From: Cavia porcellus
Taxonomy: Eukaryota; Chordata; Mammalia; Rodentia; Caviidae
Reading direction: 5' to 3'
Assembly (NCBI RefSeq): GCF_034190915.1
Contig: NW_026947507.1
Location: forward strand, 14,518,501 to 14,582,500
DNA: 64,000 bases
Below, piece by piece: positions 37,310-48,002 of the stretch; within the stretch, counting starts at the first letter, position 1, and every line of letters begins with the position of its first letter. The notes under the pieces were generated by a model. That model searched no databases. It saw nothing but the letters and a program-made list of their open reading frames with translations, and had not been told where the DNA came from. The position numbers were made by a program, and so were the translations under genes.

Positions 37310-40300
37310 GACTTCCGGAAGAACATGGCGGATAGATAGCAGCAGCTACGGAGGCTCTCTGAGATACCCTGCTTAAAATCTAGGAATGGTGTGGTATGAG
37401 GAGTCCTAAGTAAAGAGAGATACACCCTGCTGACCCAGGAATGAACTAAGCTAAGAGAAACCAACTGGAAATCCAATCCTGGTGCTATAACAGGAACAGA
37501 TAAAGTCTCAGCGCGGAAGCTAGAACCCGTGCCACTGGAAGCCACAATTTGAATTTCCTGCTGCCGCTGCTGCGTCTGAATTGGCACAGCAGGGAGAGAG
37601 ATTCGCGAAAGCTCTGAGAGCGGGAATCTGCAAATGGAGTTGAGAGTGGGACTAGCAGGGAGCCCTACATCGACTTGCAGTGAGTGAGCGGACAGGGACC
37701 TTTCCATAGAGTAGGAGGCTCCAGCAAAGGACATACTGGGACCAGGTAGACTTGCCGGAACAGGACGCTGCAGTGACATTAGTCACATATTCCCCTCACA
37801 AGTGGGACTGGTGCAGAGTGCCTGGCCTGCGTGACGTCGCTGACTAAGACCCAGTAGGCTAGCCCAAACCAGGTCCCAGCCGCTGGAGGTGCTCCCTAGT
37901 GGTGAAGCCTTCGGGAGCTTGACCTGGAGGGGCGAGCCCAGCAGAGGCTGCCCAGGTGTTTGTCTCCCTAGTACACTGCAGTGGGTGGGAACACCTAGCC
38001 GGTGCAATTCAAAGAAACCGTAACCGAAAAAGAGAAAAAAATTGAGCCTCCTACATTCACTTGTATGGAAGGAACAAAAAGTATGGGAAGAGGAAGCAAC
38101 AAGAAAGGGTCCTCAGTCCCTAATCCTGAGAACACTGATCCAGGAAAGGGAAAAGCAAAGGAAGACAGAAAACATGCAGTATCAGACATGGCACCAATAG
38201 ACATAAAGCACTATCTCCAGAGCCTCATAGACGAGTTTAAAAATGAAGTATTTAATGAAATAAAGCAATATATAAGTAGAATAGTTACAGAAATGCTAAG
38301 CACCACCCAAGAAAAAATAGATGGTGGAATGGAAGAACAGAAAAATAGGGGAGAATTGTTTGATGGAGAAAATAGAGAAAACATAGAATACGTGAAGCAG
38401 GTTCAAAGGGATTACCAGGAAACTAAAAACTCTTTCGAAAGCTGGCATAACAGCTTGAAAGAAACTAAGGATAGATTATCTGAACTGGAGAGCAGATTTG
38501 TAATATGGAAGCATGAAATGAAAAACTTCTTGAAAATAACAAGAAAACAAACAGCAATAATACAAAGGCTAGAAGACGGTAAGAGGATCTATAACTTAAG
38601 AATTAAGAACATAAAAGAAGTAGGGACACAAACAAATGGACTACAAAAGCTATTCACAGAAATAATCCAAGAGAATTTCCCTAATTTAGCAAGTGGTAAA
38701 GATACTCAAATGTATGAGGCATACAGGACCCCAGCCACCTATAACCCAAACAGAGCTACACCCAGGCATATAATAATCAAAATTCCAGAAATCCAATATA
38801 AGAACAGAATACTAAAAGCCGTCAGAGACAAGAAACTGATCACTTACAAGGGAACACCCATCAGAATTACAGCAGACTTCTCGGCACAAACCATCAAATC
38901 ACGAAGAGCGTGGGGGAAATAATTCAAGCTTTGAAAGATAATAATCTCCAGCCAAAAGAAATTGATGGAAAAACAAGGTGCTTCCAGGATAAAGAGGAAC
39001 TAGGGGAATTTGCAACCACCAATTCAACTCTACAGAGAATACTGCAGGATATTCTAAAAAAGGAAAATACCAAGACTTCATAAACAGTGGCAGAGAGGCC
39101 ACAATGAATGGAGCAGAAAAAGAAATGAAGAAGACAAACTGACAACAGAGGACAGAAAAAGAGCTCAACAGAAATGAGGCAGAGAAGGTTGGATGGCAGG
39201 AACAGCTATTTTGGAGAAAACAAGACATCATAATAGCTAGTGCTGATTTAGTATCATCTTGTTTTGAAGTCCTATCAAACTTTTATTCTTCTGTCTCCAT
39301 CAGTCTTAACAGGTTGTATCTTACTGGATTTTATTATATGTGATAATATAAGCAAAAACTTTTATAGACGAGGAGATTATACAGAAACCATTGTTCATTT
39401 TCTGATAGTTGGTTCTAAATACCCTGTAATACTGTCATTCTCTTGAATGGTTTTACATTATCTTGATATGTTTGGTGCTATAGTATACGAAATTATACTG
39501 AAAGATTTCAAGGAAAGGGACACTATGGTAACTACTTTAATGTCAGGATATCTTGTGGTGAGACACTATTTTGCTTAAATGATTATGCTTTGACCTGCAC
39601 TGTTTTGTTGTTATGCCCTCTTTTATGTAAATCTCCTTTTTAATAATTATTTACTTTTTTATTTTTATCTTTTTAATTAAGGGAAAATTTAAAAAATAGG
39701 ATACATTATAGTAACCTACTTTGATTTCCTATAACTTGATTTGAAACCCTGTATAGCCCTCACCATCTTGCTTTGACTGATTTTCCTCTATTCTGCTTTG
39801 CTTGATAGTTCCAAGTTCGAAAGTATAGGCAAAACTGTGAAGACAATAAGATTCATTATGACACCCATTCCGGTTGACTATTATCTTCTTTTAAAGTCCT
39901 GTAATGTCTCCAATGTTTTGGTTTTATTCTTTACTGTTTTGTTCAATTTTATTATAACTTATGATATAGGCAATTCTTTTCAAGATAGCAAGAGGCAGTA
40001 TGGTAACTATTGTTGATCACCTAGTATTTTGTTTTTACATTATCTATTATGTTCATCCTTTTGATTTGACTGACTCTGTTCTGTCATGTCACATTTGGTT
40101 TTATTCTCTTCAAAAAAAGTAGTAAGAACTGTGGGAGTAATAAAACCCAAAATGTGTAATTGTCATTGTACAAAAGAAAGGAAAAGAAAGTGCTCTAAAG
40201 AATTTAACTGCATATATATTTAAGTGTATAAGATAGATAACCATATTACTGAGTTTTGTTGGATCATTGAACAAAACTGTTTCCAGTCTCACTGTTTGAA

Positions 40301-40466
40301 AGTCCACTTTATATGCTTTAATTTTGTAACTTGAACAACTATTTCTAAGATAACAATATGTAATCTATTAACTAGTGATTTCCTACTGTTTATTTTTTCT
40401 GAAATTCTGTATAGCTTGTACCCTTTTTTGTTTTTTTTTCTTTTTCTCCTTAAATAAAAAAAAAAA
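37310..40466 (+). mobile_element. Half-L1 (HAL1-like) retrotransposon, copy 1: 5' UTR, ORF1, 3' UTR, no ORF2
   Basis: A 3.16-kb insertion bounded by a perfect 16-bp target-site duplication and ending in a poly(A) run. It begins acttccggaagaacatggcgg, where an ATGGCGG word near the very 5' end resembles the YY1 site of L1 promoters, so the 5' end appears complete. About 0.7 kb of GC-moderate 5' UTR precedes ORF1 (38002-38922). About 1.2-1.5 kb of AT-rich sequence follows, ending ccttaaataaa plus poly(A). There is no reverse transcriptase or endonuclease reading frame. Because the copy at 40544-44162 lacks ORF2 in the same way and shares the 3' UTR, the absence is a property of the family and not a private deletion. 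Confidence 0.85.
38002..38922 (+). pseudogene. L1-type ORF1 of copy 1, frame broken near the C-terminus
   Basis: ORF1p is the L1 RNA-binding chaperone that trimerises through a coiled coil and coats its own RNA. The open frame gives 306 codons; the native start is more likely a later Met at 38065 or 38083, which aligns better with the start of copy 2. Visible parts are a coiled coil (about residues 105-190), a YNLRIKNI strand typical of the RRM, and the C-terminal domain with TPRHIIIKIPEI and ITADFSAQTIKSRRAW. After WGK the frame is lost. Homology to copy 2 (EIIQALKDNNLQPK, then FQDKEELGEFATTN) continues in another frame at about 38905-39080, with a small gap. So this copy has a frameshift plus a short deletion. 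Confidence 0.82.
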
Positions 40467-40482
40467 AAGAATCTCAAGTTGG
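40467..40482 (+). repeat. Target-site duplication, right copy, of the plus-strand half-L1
   Basis: Repeats 37294-37309 exactly, immediately after the poly(A) run. Confidence 0.9.
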
Positions 40483-40527
40483 AATCCAAGTTTTTGCTTT
40501 TCAGAATCCTCTCTGACACTAGGTACA

Positions 40528-40543
40528 GTAATAGAATATTTTT
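40528..40543 (-). repeat. Target-site duplication, left copy, of the minus-strand half-L1
   Basis: gtaatagaatattttt here equals 44163-44178. The last T's merge with the reversed poly(A) tail, so the inner edge may shift by a few bases. Confidence 0.88.
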
Positions 40544-43500
40544 TTTTTTATTTAAAGAAAAGGAAACGAAAAAAAATACATGGAAATTAAAAAAAAAGGG
40601 TAGAAATAATTCTAAATTACAGACAAACAAAAGGTAAGAAATTGCCAGTTGATAAGTTACAAATTGTCATCTTCGAAATGGCTGTTCAGGTTATAGAATT
40701 AAAGTATATAGAATGACATTCAAAAAAAAATGACCCTACAAACCATTCTGCTCTATGGCCGAACAAAAGCTCTGTAATATGATTATCAGTCCCACCTATT
40801 TGTTTTACATCTCTAAGAGGATAAGGTTAACCATATCAAAACAGAACAGAACATTTTAAAAAAAAATAAAAAAACAATTTAAAGAAATACAGATTTCAAA
40901 GCAAGTCCACTGGAGATCTACCTTATCTAACTGTCTCTAGCTTCTTACAAATAGTTGTCCCTAACTTCACCCACTTTCTATACTTATTGCATATTATAGA
41001 ACTAATCAAATCATTACAGGATGATGGAGTCTTTTTAGGTCCTCAAGTTCCAAATTAGGGAAGACAATACCAACTACCATCGCATCTCTCATTCTCTTTG
41101 TGATAGCCGTCCCCATCTCTGCATATGCTGAAGTTGAGCTGAAGAAACCAGTCCAGAGTCATTTTAATCAGCAAGCAATAGATTGCTAGAATTTATATTA
41201 TAATGCTACAAAATAAGCCTCGGGTTTTTCAGGTTTCTTCCTCAGAGTATTTGTTCCTATCCTCTCTGTATTATAGGGAAAACCAAGTCATAACAAGACA
41301 ACGAAACAATTTCCTAGATAATCATGCAATGGATAGGACTTATAAAACTATAATATAAATGATCTTCCGTAGCTACTATGTTTTCTCTTGTTATTTTCAA
41401 TAGATTTGTCGACAACACTGGCTTATTATAGTTAAACATACTATCACCTATTTTTATAAAAACTTATCTTTGACTGCATTGTAGTATTTGAGAGCTGTTA
41501 CTGATTCATACCAGTATAGATATCCTTTACATCTTGTCATGCTCAGAGTAGTTTCCTCTACTTTTAGGGTTGATTCTAACACGCATACCGATTTCTAATA
41601 GGATCAGTCAAGGCCAACCAATAGTCTTATGATTCAGATACAATTAAGATCAGTCATAGTAAGACAAGGTAAGTAATACAGAGTTTCAGCCTAAGTCAAT
41701 AGGAAAGTAAGGATAGTTGCCGTGGTATAACCTGCTATTTTTGGTTCTAGAGGTCTGTGTCCTCAAATCTGATGTGAGTGGACAGACCAGAACAAATTTA
41801 ATTCAATCTAAATATGTCACTAGGACTACTGTGTCTTTTAAATCGTTATACACCATTAGCAATGACCTCTGCTTTTTTTTTTTAAATATAGTTTCAGAGC
41901 TGTCTCTACTAAAGACTAGCTTACCGTCTCTGCCTCATGCCTGCTACTCCACTTTTCTGCTATAATTTGTCCACCTTATTCCCTCATTCCATGGTCTGCC
42001 CCGTTCACTGAGGCTTCTCTGCCACTGTAGCTGTAATCCTGATATCTCTTCCTCTCTTTCTCTGTAATGTCCTTCAGCGCTCTCTGTAGGGTTGGATTGG
42101 TGGCCACGAACTCCCACAGTTCCTCCTTGTCTTGAAAGTATCTTATTTCTTCATTAATTTTTAGAGAGAGTTTTGACGGATATATGAACTTAGGTTGCAT
42201 ATTTTTTTCCTTCAGGACTTGGAATATTTCTCCCCACTCCCTTCTTGACTTAAGAGTTTGTGATGATAAGTCTGCTGTTATTTTGATAGATTTCCCGTTA
42301 TAGGTAACCTGCATCCTTTCTCTGGCTGCTTTTAATATTCTGTTTTTTTGGTGGATTTCTGGGATCTCGATTATTATATGCCTAGGCGTAGATCTGTTTT
42401 GGTTGTAGGTAGCTGGCGTTCTGTATGCTTCTTTTATCTGGATATCATTTCTTTTTGCTATACGTGGGAAATTTTGCTTTAATATCTCTGTGAATATTTT
42501 TTGTATTTCATTTTTGGATGTTCCTGCTTCCTCACTCACATTCTTTATCCTTAGGTTATGTATCTTTTTATCATCTTCCAGTTTTAGAATTGCTTCTTTC
42601 TGGTTCCTTGTTATTTTTAAGAGGCTTTTTCTTTCACGTTCATAAGCCCTAAATCTCTCTTCAAGTTTCAGAAGGTTGTCTTTAGTTTCTGTCAAGGCAT
42701 TTTGCCAATATTCAATGGAGTTCTGAGTTTCCTGATATTCTCTTTGGATCTGTTTCATGTATTCTAAGTTATGCTTAAATTCTTCTTCAGATGCTTCTCT
42801 TTCTTTTCTGATTTCCTCAGTTCTTCCATCTGTGTTCTCTTGGGCGGGGCTTGTCATTTCTTTAATTAATCTCTTTATATCTTGCCTCACTTGGATCAGG
42901 AGTACATCTTTAAATTCCTCTATGAGATCATGTAAGTACTTTTTAATTTCGGCTGATGCTGTGTCGAGTAGAGGATGGTTACTGTGCTTGTTCTCTTCAG
43001 TATTTAGTTCTCTTGGGTTTAATTTCTCCTGTTGAACAGCTGGAGTTTTTTTTTTTTTATTTTTATCTCTTGTCATGTTTCTGGTTTCTTTCAGACTGTC
43101 CTGGAGTTCTCTGGCCCTCTCCGAATTGCTTAGGGCCTTTCAGAAGCGTGCTGGCTTGAGTTTTTGCTGTCCTCCCCAATTTGCTGTTATCTGGGGAAGG
43201 CTGGGATGTAGGGGCGGTACAGTCTAGACTCTAGCCTCTGTGTCAGTTAGTTCATAAATTAGGCTGTACTTTCTGGTTGTCACTGAGTTGTGACTATTTT
43301 GTATCTGCTTATTGGGCCCCAAGCAGAGGCTTGGTTTAGCCCCAGTAGCTCCTGCCAGTTCTCTTTGAATCAGAAGCAGCTGGGTAATGGCACAGGATTC
43401 TGCCCAGGTCCCAGCCGTTCTCTTCCAAACCTCTCTGTGATAGGTGCACCAGAAAAGCAGATCTGCCCAAAACAAAGATGGCTCCCACTAAGTTCTCTGT

Positions 43501-44162
43501 GTGGAGCTGAAGCCAACAAGTAATCAGGCTCTGCCAGGACTTAAGATGTCTTCCACCAGCCCTCCCTACAGGGCGACCTGGTGATGTCACTAAGCTGCGA
43601 TTTCTGCCGCCAGGCTAATATGTCTGCACCAGATTCTGTGTTATTGATTTCCCCGTGGTGGCGGGCCAGCTGTTCTCTGGTCAAACCCAGCAGCGGCGGG
43701 GTTTTCTGTACTCACCAGGGTCCGGTGCAAGTCCGCGTTCCGGGACCGCCGCACACCAAGCTGTCCACTTTTCCCCCACTCGTGGCTCAGCGCTGACCGG
43801 TCAGATTTCTGTGCACCGTTTAGATTTGAATCGCCAGAGCTTTGTACATCCGCGCTGGTGCAGCGGTGCAGAACTGGCTGCTACTTGGAGTCTCGATCTG
43901 GGTCTCAGTTTCCCGCGGTCTCCAAAAGCAACTCAGCTTTTCGTGCTGGGTCCATGAGTCTGTTTGTTGATTTAAGGGCGCGGGATTTGTAGCCTCCGGT
44001 CTCAGCACGACTTTAAATCCTCCAGTTGTACTGTCTTGGTTAATAAGAATCGCTATCGATTTGTCTGGTCCTCTCCATGCTGTCTTTTTTTATCTTTGAG
44101 TTTGAATTCTCTGGAGAGATTCTTCGCTCGATTCCCTAGCTCACCGCCATTTTCCAATCCCC
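40544..44162 (-). mobile_element. Half-L1 (HAL1-like) retrotransposon, copy 2: 5' UTR, intact ORF1, 3' UTR, no ORF2
   Basis: A 3.6-kb insertion in the opposite orientation to copy 1. On the minus strand it starts ggggattggaaaatggcggt, again with an ATGGCGG word near the 5' end. It has about 1.09 kb of 5' UTR (43077-44162), an uninterrupted ORF1 (41976-43076) and 1.43 kb of AT-rich 3' UTR ending ctttaaataaa plus poly(A). The 3' end aligns well with that of copy 1 (ctttaat...taac.tgaaca...attt...aagat.acaat). The empty site reads ATTTTT|AACGG, a perfect TTTT/AA L1 endonuclease target. No long minus-strand frame exists between ORF1 and the tail, so ORF2 is absent. Confidence 0.87.
41976..43076 (-). 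CDS. L1-type ORF1 protein of half-L1 copy 2, intact
   Basis: 366 codons without interruption, starting in a favourable context (A at -3) after the 5' UTR. Order of parts: a short basic Lys-rich N-terminus (KNKKKK, residues 5-10), a coiled coil (about 45-165, with many E/K/L heptads), an RRM (about 170-245, KIHNLRIKN at 171-179), and a C-terminal domain (about 248-330, with ITADLSSQTLKSRREW at 266-281), then a polar tail. TPRHIIIEIPEI at 230-241 joins RRM and CTD. All hallmarks of an L1 ORF1p nucleic-acid chaperone are present. With no ORF2 in the element, mobilisation would need a partner L1 reverse transcriptase supplied in trans. Intactness suggests a fairly young insertion. Confidence 0.9.
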   Translation of the reverse strand: MTRDKNKKKKTPAVQQEKLNPRELNTEENKHSNHPLLDTASAEIKKYLHDLIEEFKDVLLIQVRQDIKRLIKEMTSPAQENTDGRTEEIRKEREASEEEFKHNLEYMKQIQREYQETQNSIEYWQNALTETKDNLLKLEERFRAYERERKSLLKITRNQKEAILKLEDDKKIHNLRIKNVSEEAGTSKNEIQKIFTEILKQNFPRIAKRNDIQIKEAYRTPATYNQNRSTPRHIIIEIPEIHQKNRILKAARERMQVTYNGKSIKITADLSSQTLKSRREWGEIFQVLKEKNMQPKFIYPSKLSLKINEEIRYFQDKEELWEFVATNPTLQRALKDITEKERKRYQDYSYSGREASVNGADHGMRE

Positions 44163-44178
44163 GTAATAGAATATTTTT
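44163..44178 (-). repeat. Target-site duplication, right copy, of the minus-strand half-L1
   Basis: Repeats 40528-40543 exactly, directly beyond the 5' end of the element. Confidence 0.88.
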
Positions 44179-45809
44179 AACGGCATTTAACTGAAAACAT
44201 TCTCTGTTTTTATGCCTTAAGATCAATATTTTAGAATAAAGCACTATTAATATGACATATTTTAAAAACTATATAAATAACATGATTAAGCTCTTATTTT
44301 ATAATGAAAGTAAAAAAACATAATATTGGTTAAGTAAATTTATTAATAGTAAGTATGGGAAGTGTTAATATTTTCTATATCAACAGTTAGTACACAGGTC
44401 TGAACTATGTAATAAAGCAAGAGAGTATTTAAATAGTATTCTTTTAGTACAGTCTTGGAAAGATTGAGCTATAGATCTTATCAGATTCTTCTCTATAAAT
44501 AAATGTTCATCAGTCTACATCTTTGGTTTATGTTCAGCCTTTCAACCAACAGCTTCAGGAGAGTTCTATGTACAATGCAACGTTCCAGGGGAAGTGGGGG
44601 CCACAAAGACAACCAAATGGTTTTTGTTTTATAAAATCATTGCATATTTCATTTTGCACTCACACCAGTATCACACCAATACTGCAATATGCTAATTATA
44701 CACTAAGATTACTACTAATAAAAATAGTAACTATGTAAAAATATGTAGCGTAAGTAATTTAAGCTCATTTTCTTGTAAAGTTTTTATGGTGGGGATTATG
44801 GCAACTGTTCTTTTATCAGCATAAAATTCACTGTTTCCAGGTCTTCTTACATTTGTTTCTATCCTATAAGAGTTTTAATCTCAAAACTCTTCAGGTACTA
44901 CTATTCTAGCTAGAAAGCTGCACACATACACATGGGAATTTAGACTAAAAAGTTTAATTTTTCTGTGGGGGATATTTATTCAGAAAGATGATTATGGAGC
45001 ATGGATCAGCTCAAGAAACTGGTGTAATAAAAGTCAGAAAACTGAAGTCTTTCAACAGGAAATGATTTTTTTTACAATCTCTGTATGGTTTCGGTAAAAT
45101 GCTAGCCATTGTGAAACCTGTCAAATACCTTCCTTATGAACTTACCAAGAGGCCTGACAAGTCTAAATTAGGCATGCAGTACTACAAAAATATGAAGGCA
45201 AGCTTTAAAGAGATGTACTAATACTCTGAGAGTCTGCAGCTCACCAATAACTACAAAAACAAAGGAAGCCTCACAAGGATGCACAGGTCCTGGTGCCTCT
45301 GTTAGACGACCTGTCCGTGTTAGGACACAATAAGCAGAAAGTGTTAGTAAGGTCCTTGTGAAGAGTGGCAGGAGTTCAGTTTGCCTGTCTGCAATCTCAG
45401 ACAGCCACAGACAAAATATGTTGCTCTTCGAGTGCTTCTGGAAGGCCTGCCTGATAAGCATACACTCTCTTCTACCTGTGCTCTTATTTTTGGGTGTATT
45501 TTATGGTTCTGATCCACAGGATTGCACAGCTGCTCTTCCTAGGCAATGCTGTAAGGACGTATGGGATAAAAAAAGGATCGTTTGTCACTCTGATATGATG
45601 ATTCTGAATTTCTTAAAACAATTCTACTTTCATGTACTTTCACAAAACACATACATGTTTCTTAGACATTTAAAATCATGTTTTCATTACACATATTTGG
45701 AGGAAAATTAAAATCACTGTTTCTGAAAAATAATATATCTGTTACTTTTATTAGAAAAGTTATTTTTGAAACACTAATTTGTTAAAGTACCATATTATTA
45801 AAATATGTG

Positions 45810-45839
45810 TATGTGTATGTATATATATACATACACATA
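45810..45839. repeat. 30-bp perfect palindrome in a TA/TG-rich repeat
   Basis: tatgtgtatgtatata and the bases that follow form a perfect inverted repeat centred between 45824 and 45825, inside a longer alternating purine-pyrimidine tract (about 45803-45860). Confidence 0.9.
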
Positions 45840-47380
45840 TATATATATACACACATCATATATAAGTATAAAACTATGAGGTTAGAGTTGGTAAGACGTT
45901 TTGATAATGCATTTTGGAATACTTTTCCTGTGGTTTATCTGAGTATGCCATTTCCTAGATATACTTCAATATGATGTATAACAAGTTTGTACTTGTAAAA
46001 ATATGACTGCACTGTGTTTGGATTAATTTAAAATAATGCTTTCCCATTATATTCACAAGATTGGCTTGCTGACCCAACTCAGTTTCTACTTTAGCCATCT
46101 GCTAATACCTGACTAGAAATTCTGGTGGTATCCTCTTATAGAGCAATATATCTTTGTGTGCTATCATTTAAAAGGGGGAAAAAAAAAAAACCCAACAACC
46201 CAGATTTGCTTAAACTATCTCACATCAACCCCACCGTGAAGTTCTCTGATTTTCCTAGATGGATTAAATTTGTGGGTCTTAAGGAAATCATCACGGCTGC
46301 TTCAGGAAGCTCATGTGTCAGTATTAAGTCAAAAGACTTCTTTGTAGTTTGATTCCTGGAACAAATAAGGACACATCCAAAAATGGCCCACTGAGCAGGG
46401 CTCGAGTCTTAGTCTGTACTAAAAACTTATTTCTTTATATTTCTTCCCTGCTTTCAATTAACATGAAACCCTAGCCAAGCTGCCATCATTTCCTGAAGAT
46501 TTTATAATCACAGCAGCTCTCCTGCCCAGTCTCATGTGAGGTAGCACTTTTTCCATGCTCGTTTTTACCTCTTTGGCAACACAGCCTGCTATCACTTTGA
46601 AAGCCGTGCAAAGGAAGTGCTTTCCATTAACTTCCAATTTATTCCTTTCCTATTGCGATCGTAAAATGAGCAAAAGGAATGTTAAGAACAGAATTTTAAT
46701 GTAATTCAATTGAAAAGGTTTGTTCCTCTGACAAAATCACGCTGCTGGGTAACATTCATTTTATTAAAAGGGAATCTGTCAAAAAAGAAAAGCAATTGAG
46801 CTACAGGAGAACTAAGCTTTACGTATAAGATCCATTCCACAGAAGTTGTACAGAAAATATTTGTATATTGAATCACTTTTTCTACTGACATTTACTATAA
46901 TTTTAGTGGTATGCTCCTGGAGAAAAATACTTTTGCTTTAGCATATCATTGTAAAAATCACACTAAGGGGTTCAATATTCATTCTAAGAGTTATTTTGCA
47001 TTTGTCAACATGCCATCTTGGTACATCTAATTTCCCTTCGTGGCCTGTGCTATGTTAGTCAAACAAACGAGCAATTGAAAATGATTTTACACACATACTC
47101 ACTGCGAAGTCCTATATGTCATCAAACACACAGGGGCTAATTTTCACTTCATTTTTACTGACCTCAAAAATGTGACTGTTCCGATAGCATGTGGCCTGGC
47201 CTACTACCCCAGGTGTTTGGTAAAATACTCTACATGAATAAGCCTCAGACCTTTTCATATGCTTTCAGATGGCAACTGACATTTCTGGTTTGCATTTAGC
47301 TGTAAGATTTTTTAAACTGTAGCTTAGCTTTTCCAATACTTGATTATACAGATTTTAAGCCCTTTTGTTATTGTTTGTCT

Positions 47381-47518
47381 TTATGACAGAAGGTAAAACT
47401 ATATTGTCCAGGCTGGCTCTGAACTCACCATATGGCCCAGACTAGCCTCAAACTCACAATCCTCCTGCCTCAGCCTTCCAAGTAGTAGGACTTTGGGTAT
47501 ACATGCCATCGCACTTAG
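47381..47518 (-). repeat. B1 SINE (antisense), diverged
   Basis: Reads tatgacagaaggtaaaac, gtccaggctggctctgaact, cctcctgcctcagccttcca and ggactttgggtatacatgcc, the reverse of a B1 monomer with a short internal duplication. Confidence 0.75.
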
Positions 47519-47709
47519 GTCAAGCCCTTCTCTTTGGTATATATAAGGTGTGCAGTACTAATGTCATCAGCAAAGTTCACTGTGAATGTTTTGGAAGGTT
47601 TTATTCAACAAAAGCTCCTGCTGCCATCAGTTTCATCAAGTTGGCAAATACAAAGCCAAAGGTTTCATGCCTAAAACCAATGCTACAGTTGTTTCTTCAA
47701 AGTTTTGCT

Positions 47710-47770
47710 GCTAATATACTGGCTCTGTCTAAAGCAAAATGCTAATATACCAACTCTGTCTAAAGCAAAG
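47710..47770. repeat. Two-copy 31-bp tandem duplication
   Basis: gctaatatactggctctgtc at 47710 recurs as gctaatataccaactctgtc at 47741, both followed by taaagcaaa. Three mismatches or so between copies. Confidence 0.8.
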
Positions 47771-48002
47771 GTAAATTTGCCATGAGGCAAAACTATACTT
47801 AATCTTCAGGACTTGTCTTGTATGGGGCCCTTTTAAGGCCCTGTTTTTTTTGTCTTCTATTTTGTGAAAGAAGGATTCAAAAATATCGGAGCTCGAGGCC
47901 ATAAAGAATATGGCTCCCTTTGGCCCTTAAAATTATATTATTGTAGGTTATATTAACATCTCATAGTATTTTATAACCAGAGTAGAATTTTCATGTACTT
48001 AC

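Larger units (their letters stand above)
25915..48002 (-). other. TENM3: TENM3 22-kb intron carrying the paired half-L1 insertions
   Basis: The largest intron fully in view, donor GTAAGT at 48002 and acceptor ATGTAG at 25915. From 25915 to 37309 I see an antisense tRNA-type SINE (26428-26510), a 38-bp tandem duplication (28615-28690), a small B1 fragment (34636-34697) and otherwise unique AT-rich DNA with featureless short frames. From 37294 to 44178 lie the two L1-derived insertions. From 44179 to 48002 there is a palindromic TA/TG repeat (45810-45839), an antisense B1 (47381-47518) and a 31-bp tandem duplication (47710-47770). Confidence 0.85.

Noticed and set aside
37279..38007. Minus-strand frames opposite the 5' UTR of half-L1 copy 1
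   Set aside because: Shadows of the GC-moderate 5' UTR of the insertion; no protein similarity.
39240..41975. Possible ORF2 (reverse transcriptase) remnant in the half-L1 3' regions
   Set aside because: Neither strand shows an endonuclease or reverse-transcriptase motif, no long frame exists, and the sequence is AT-rich and shared between copies as a 3' UTR.
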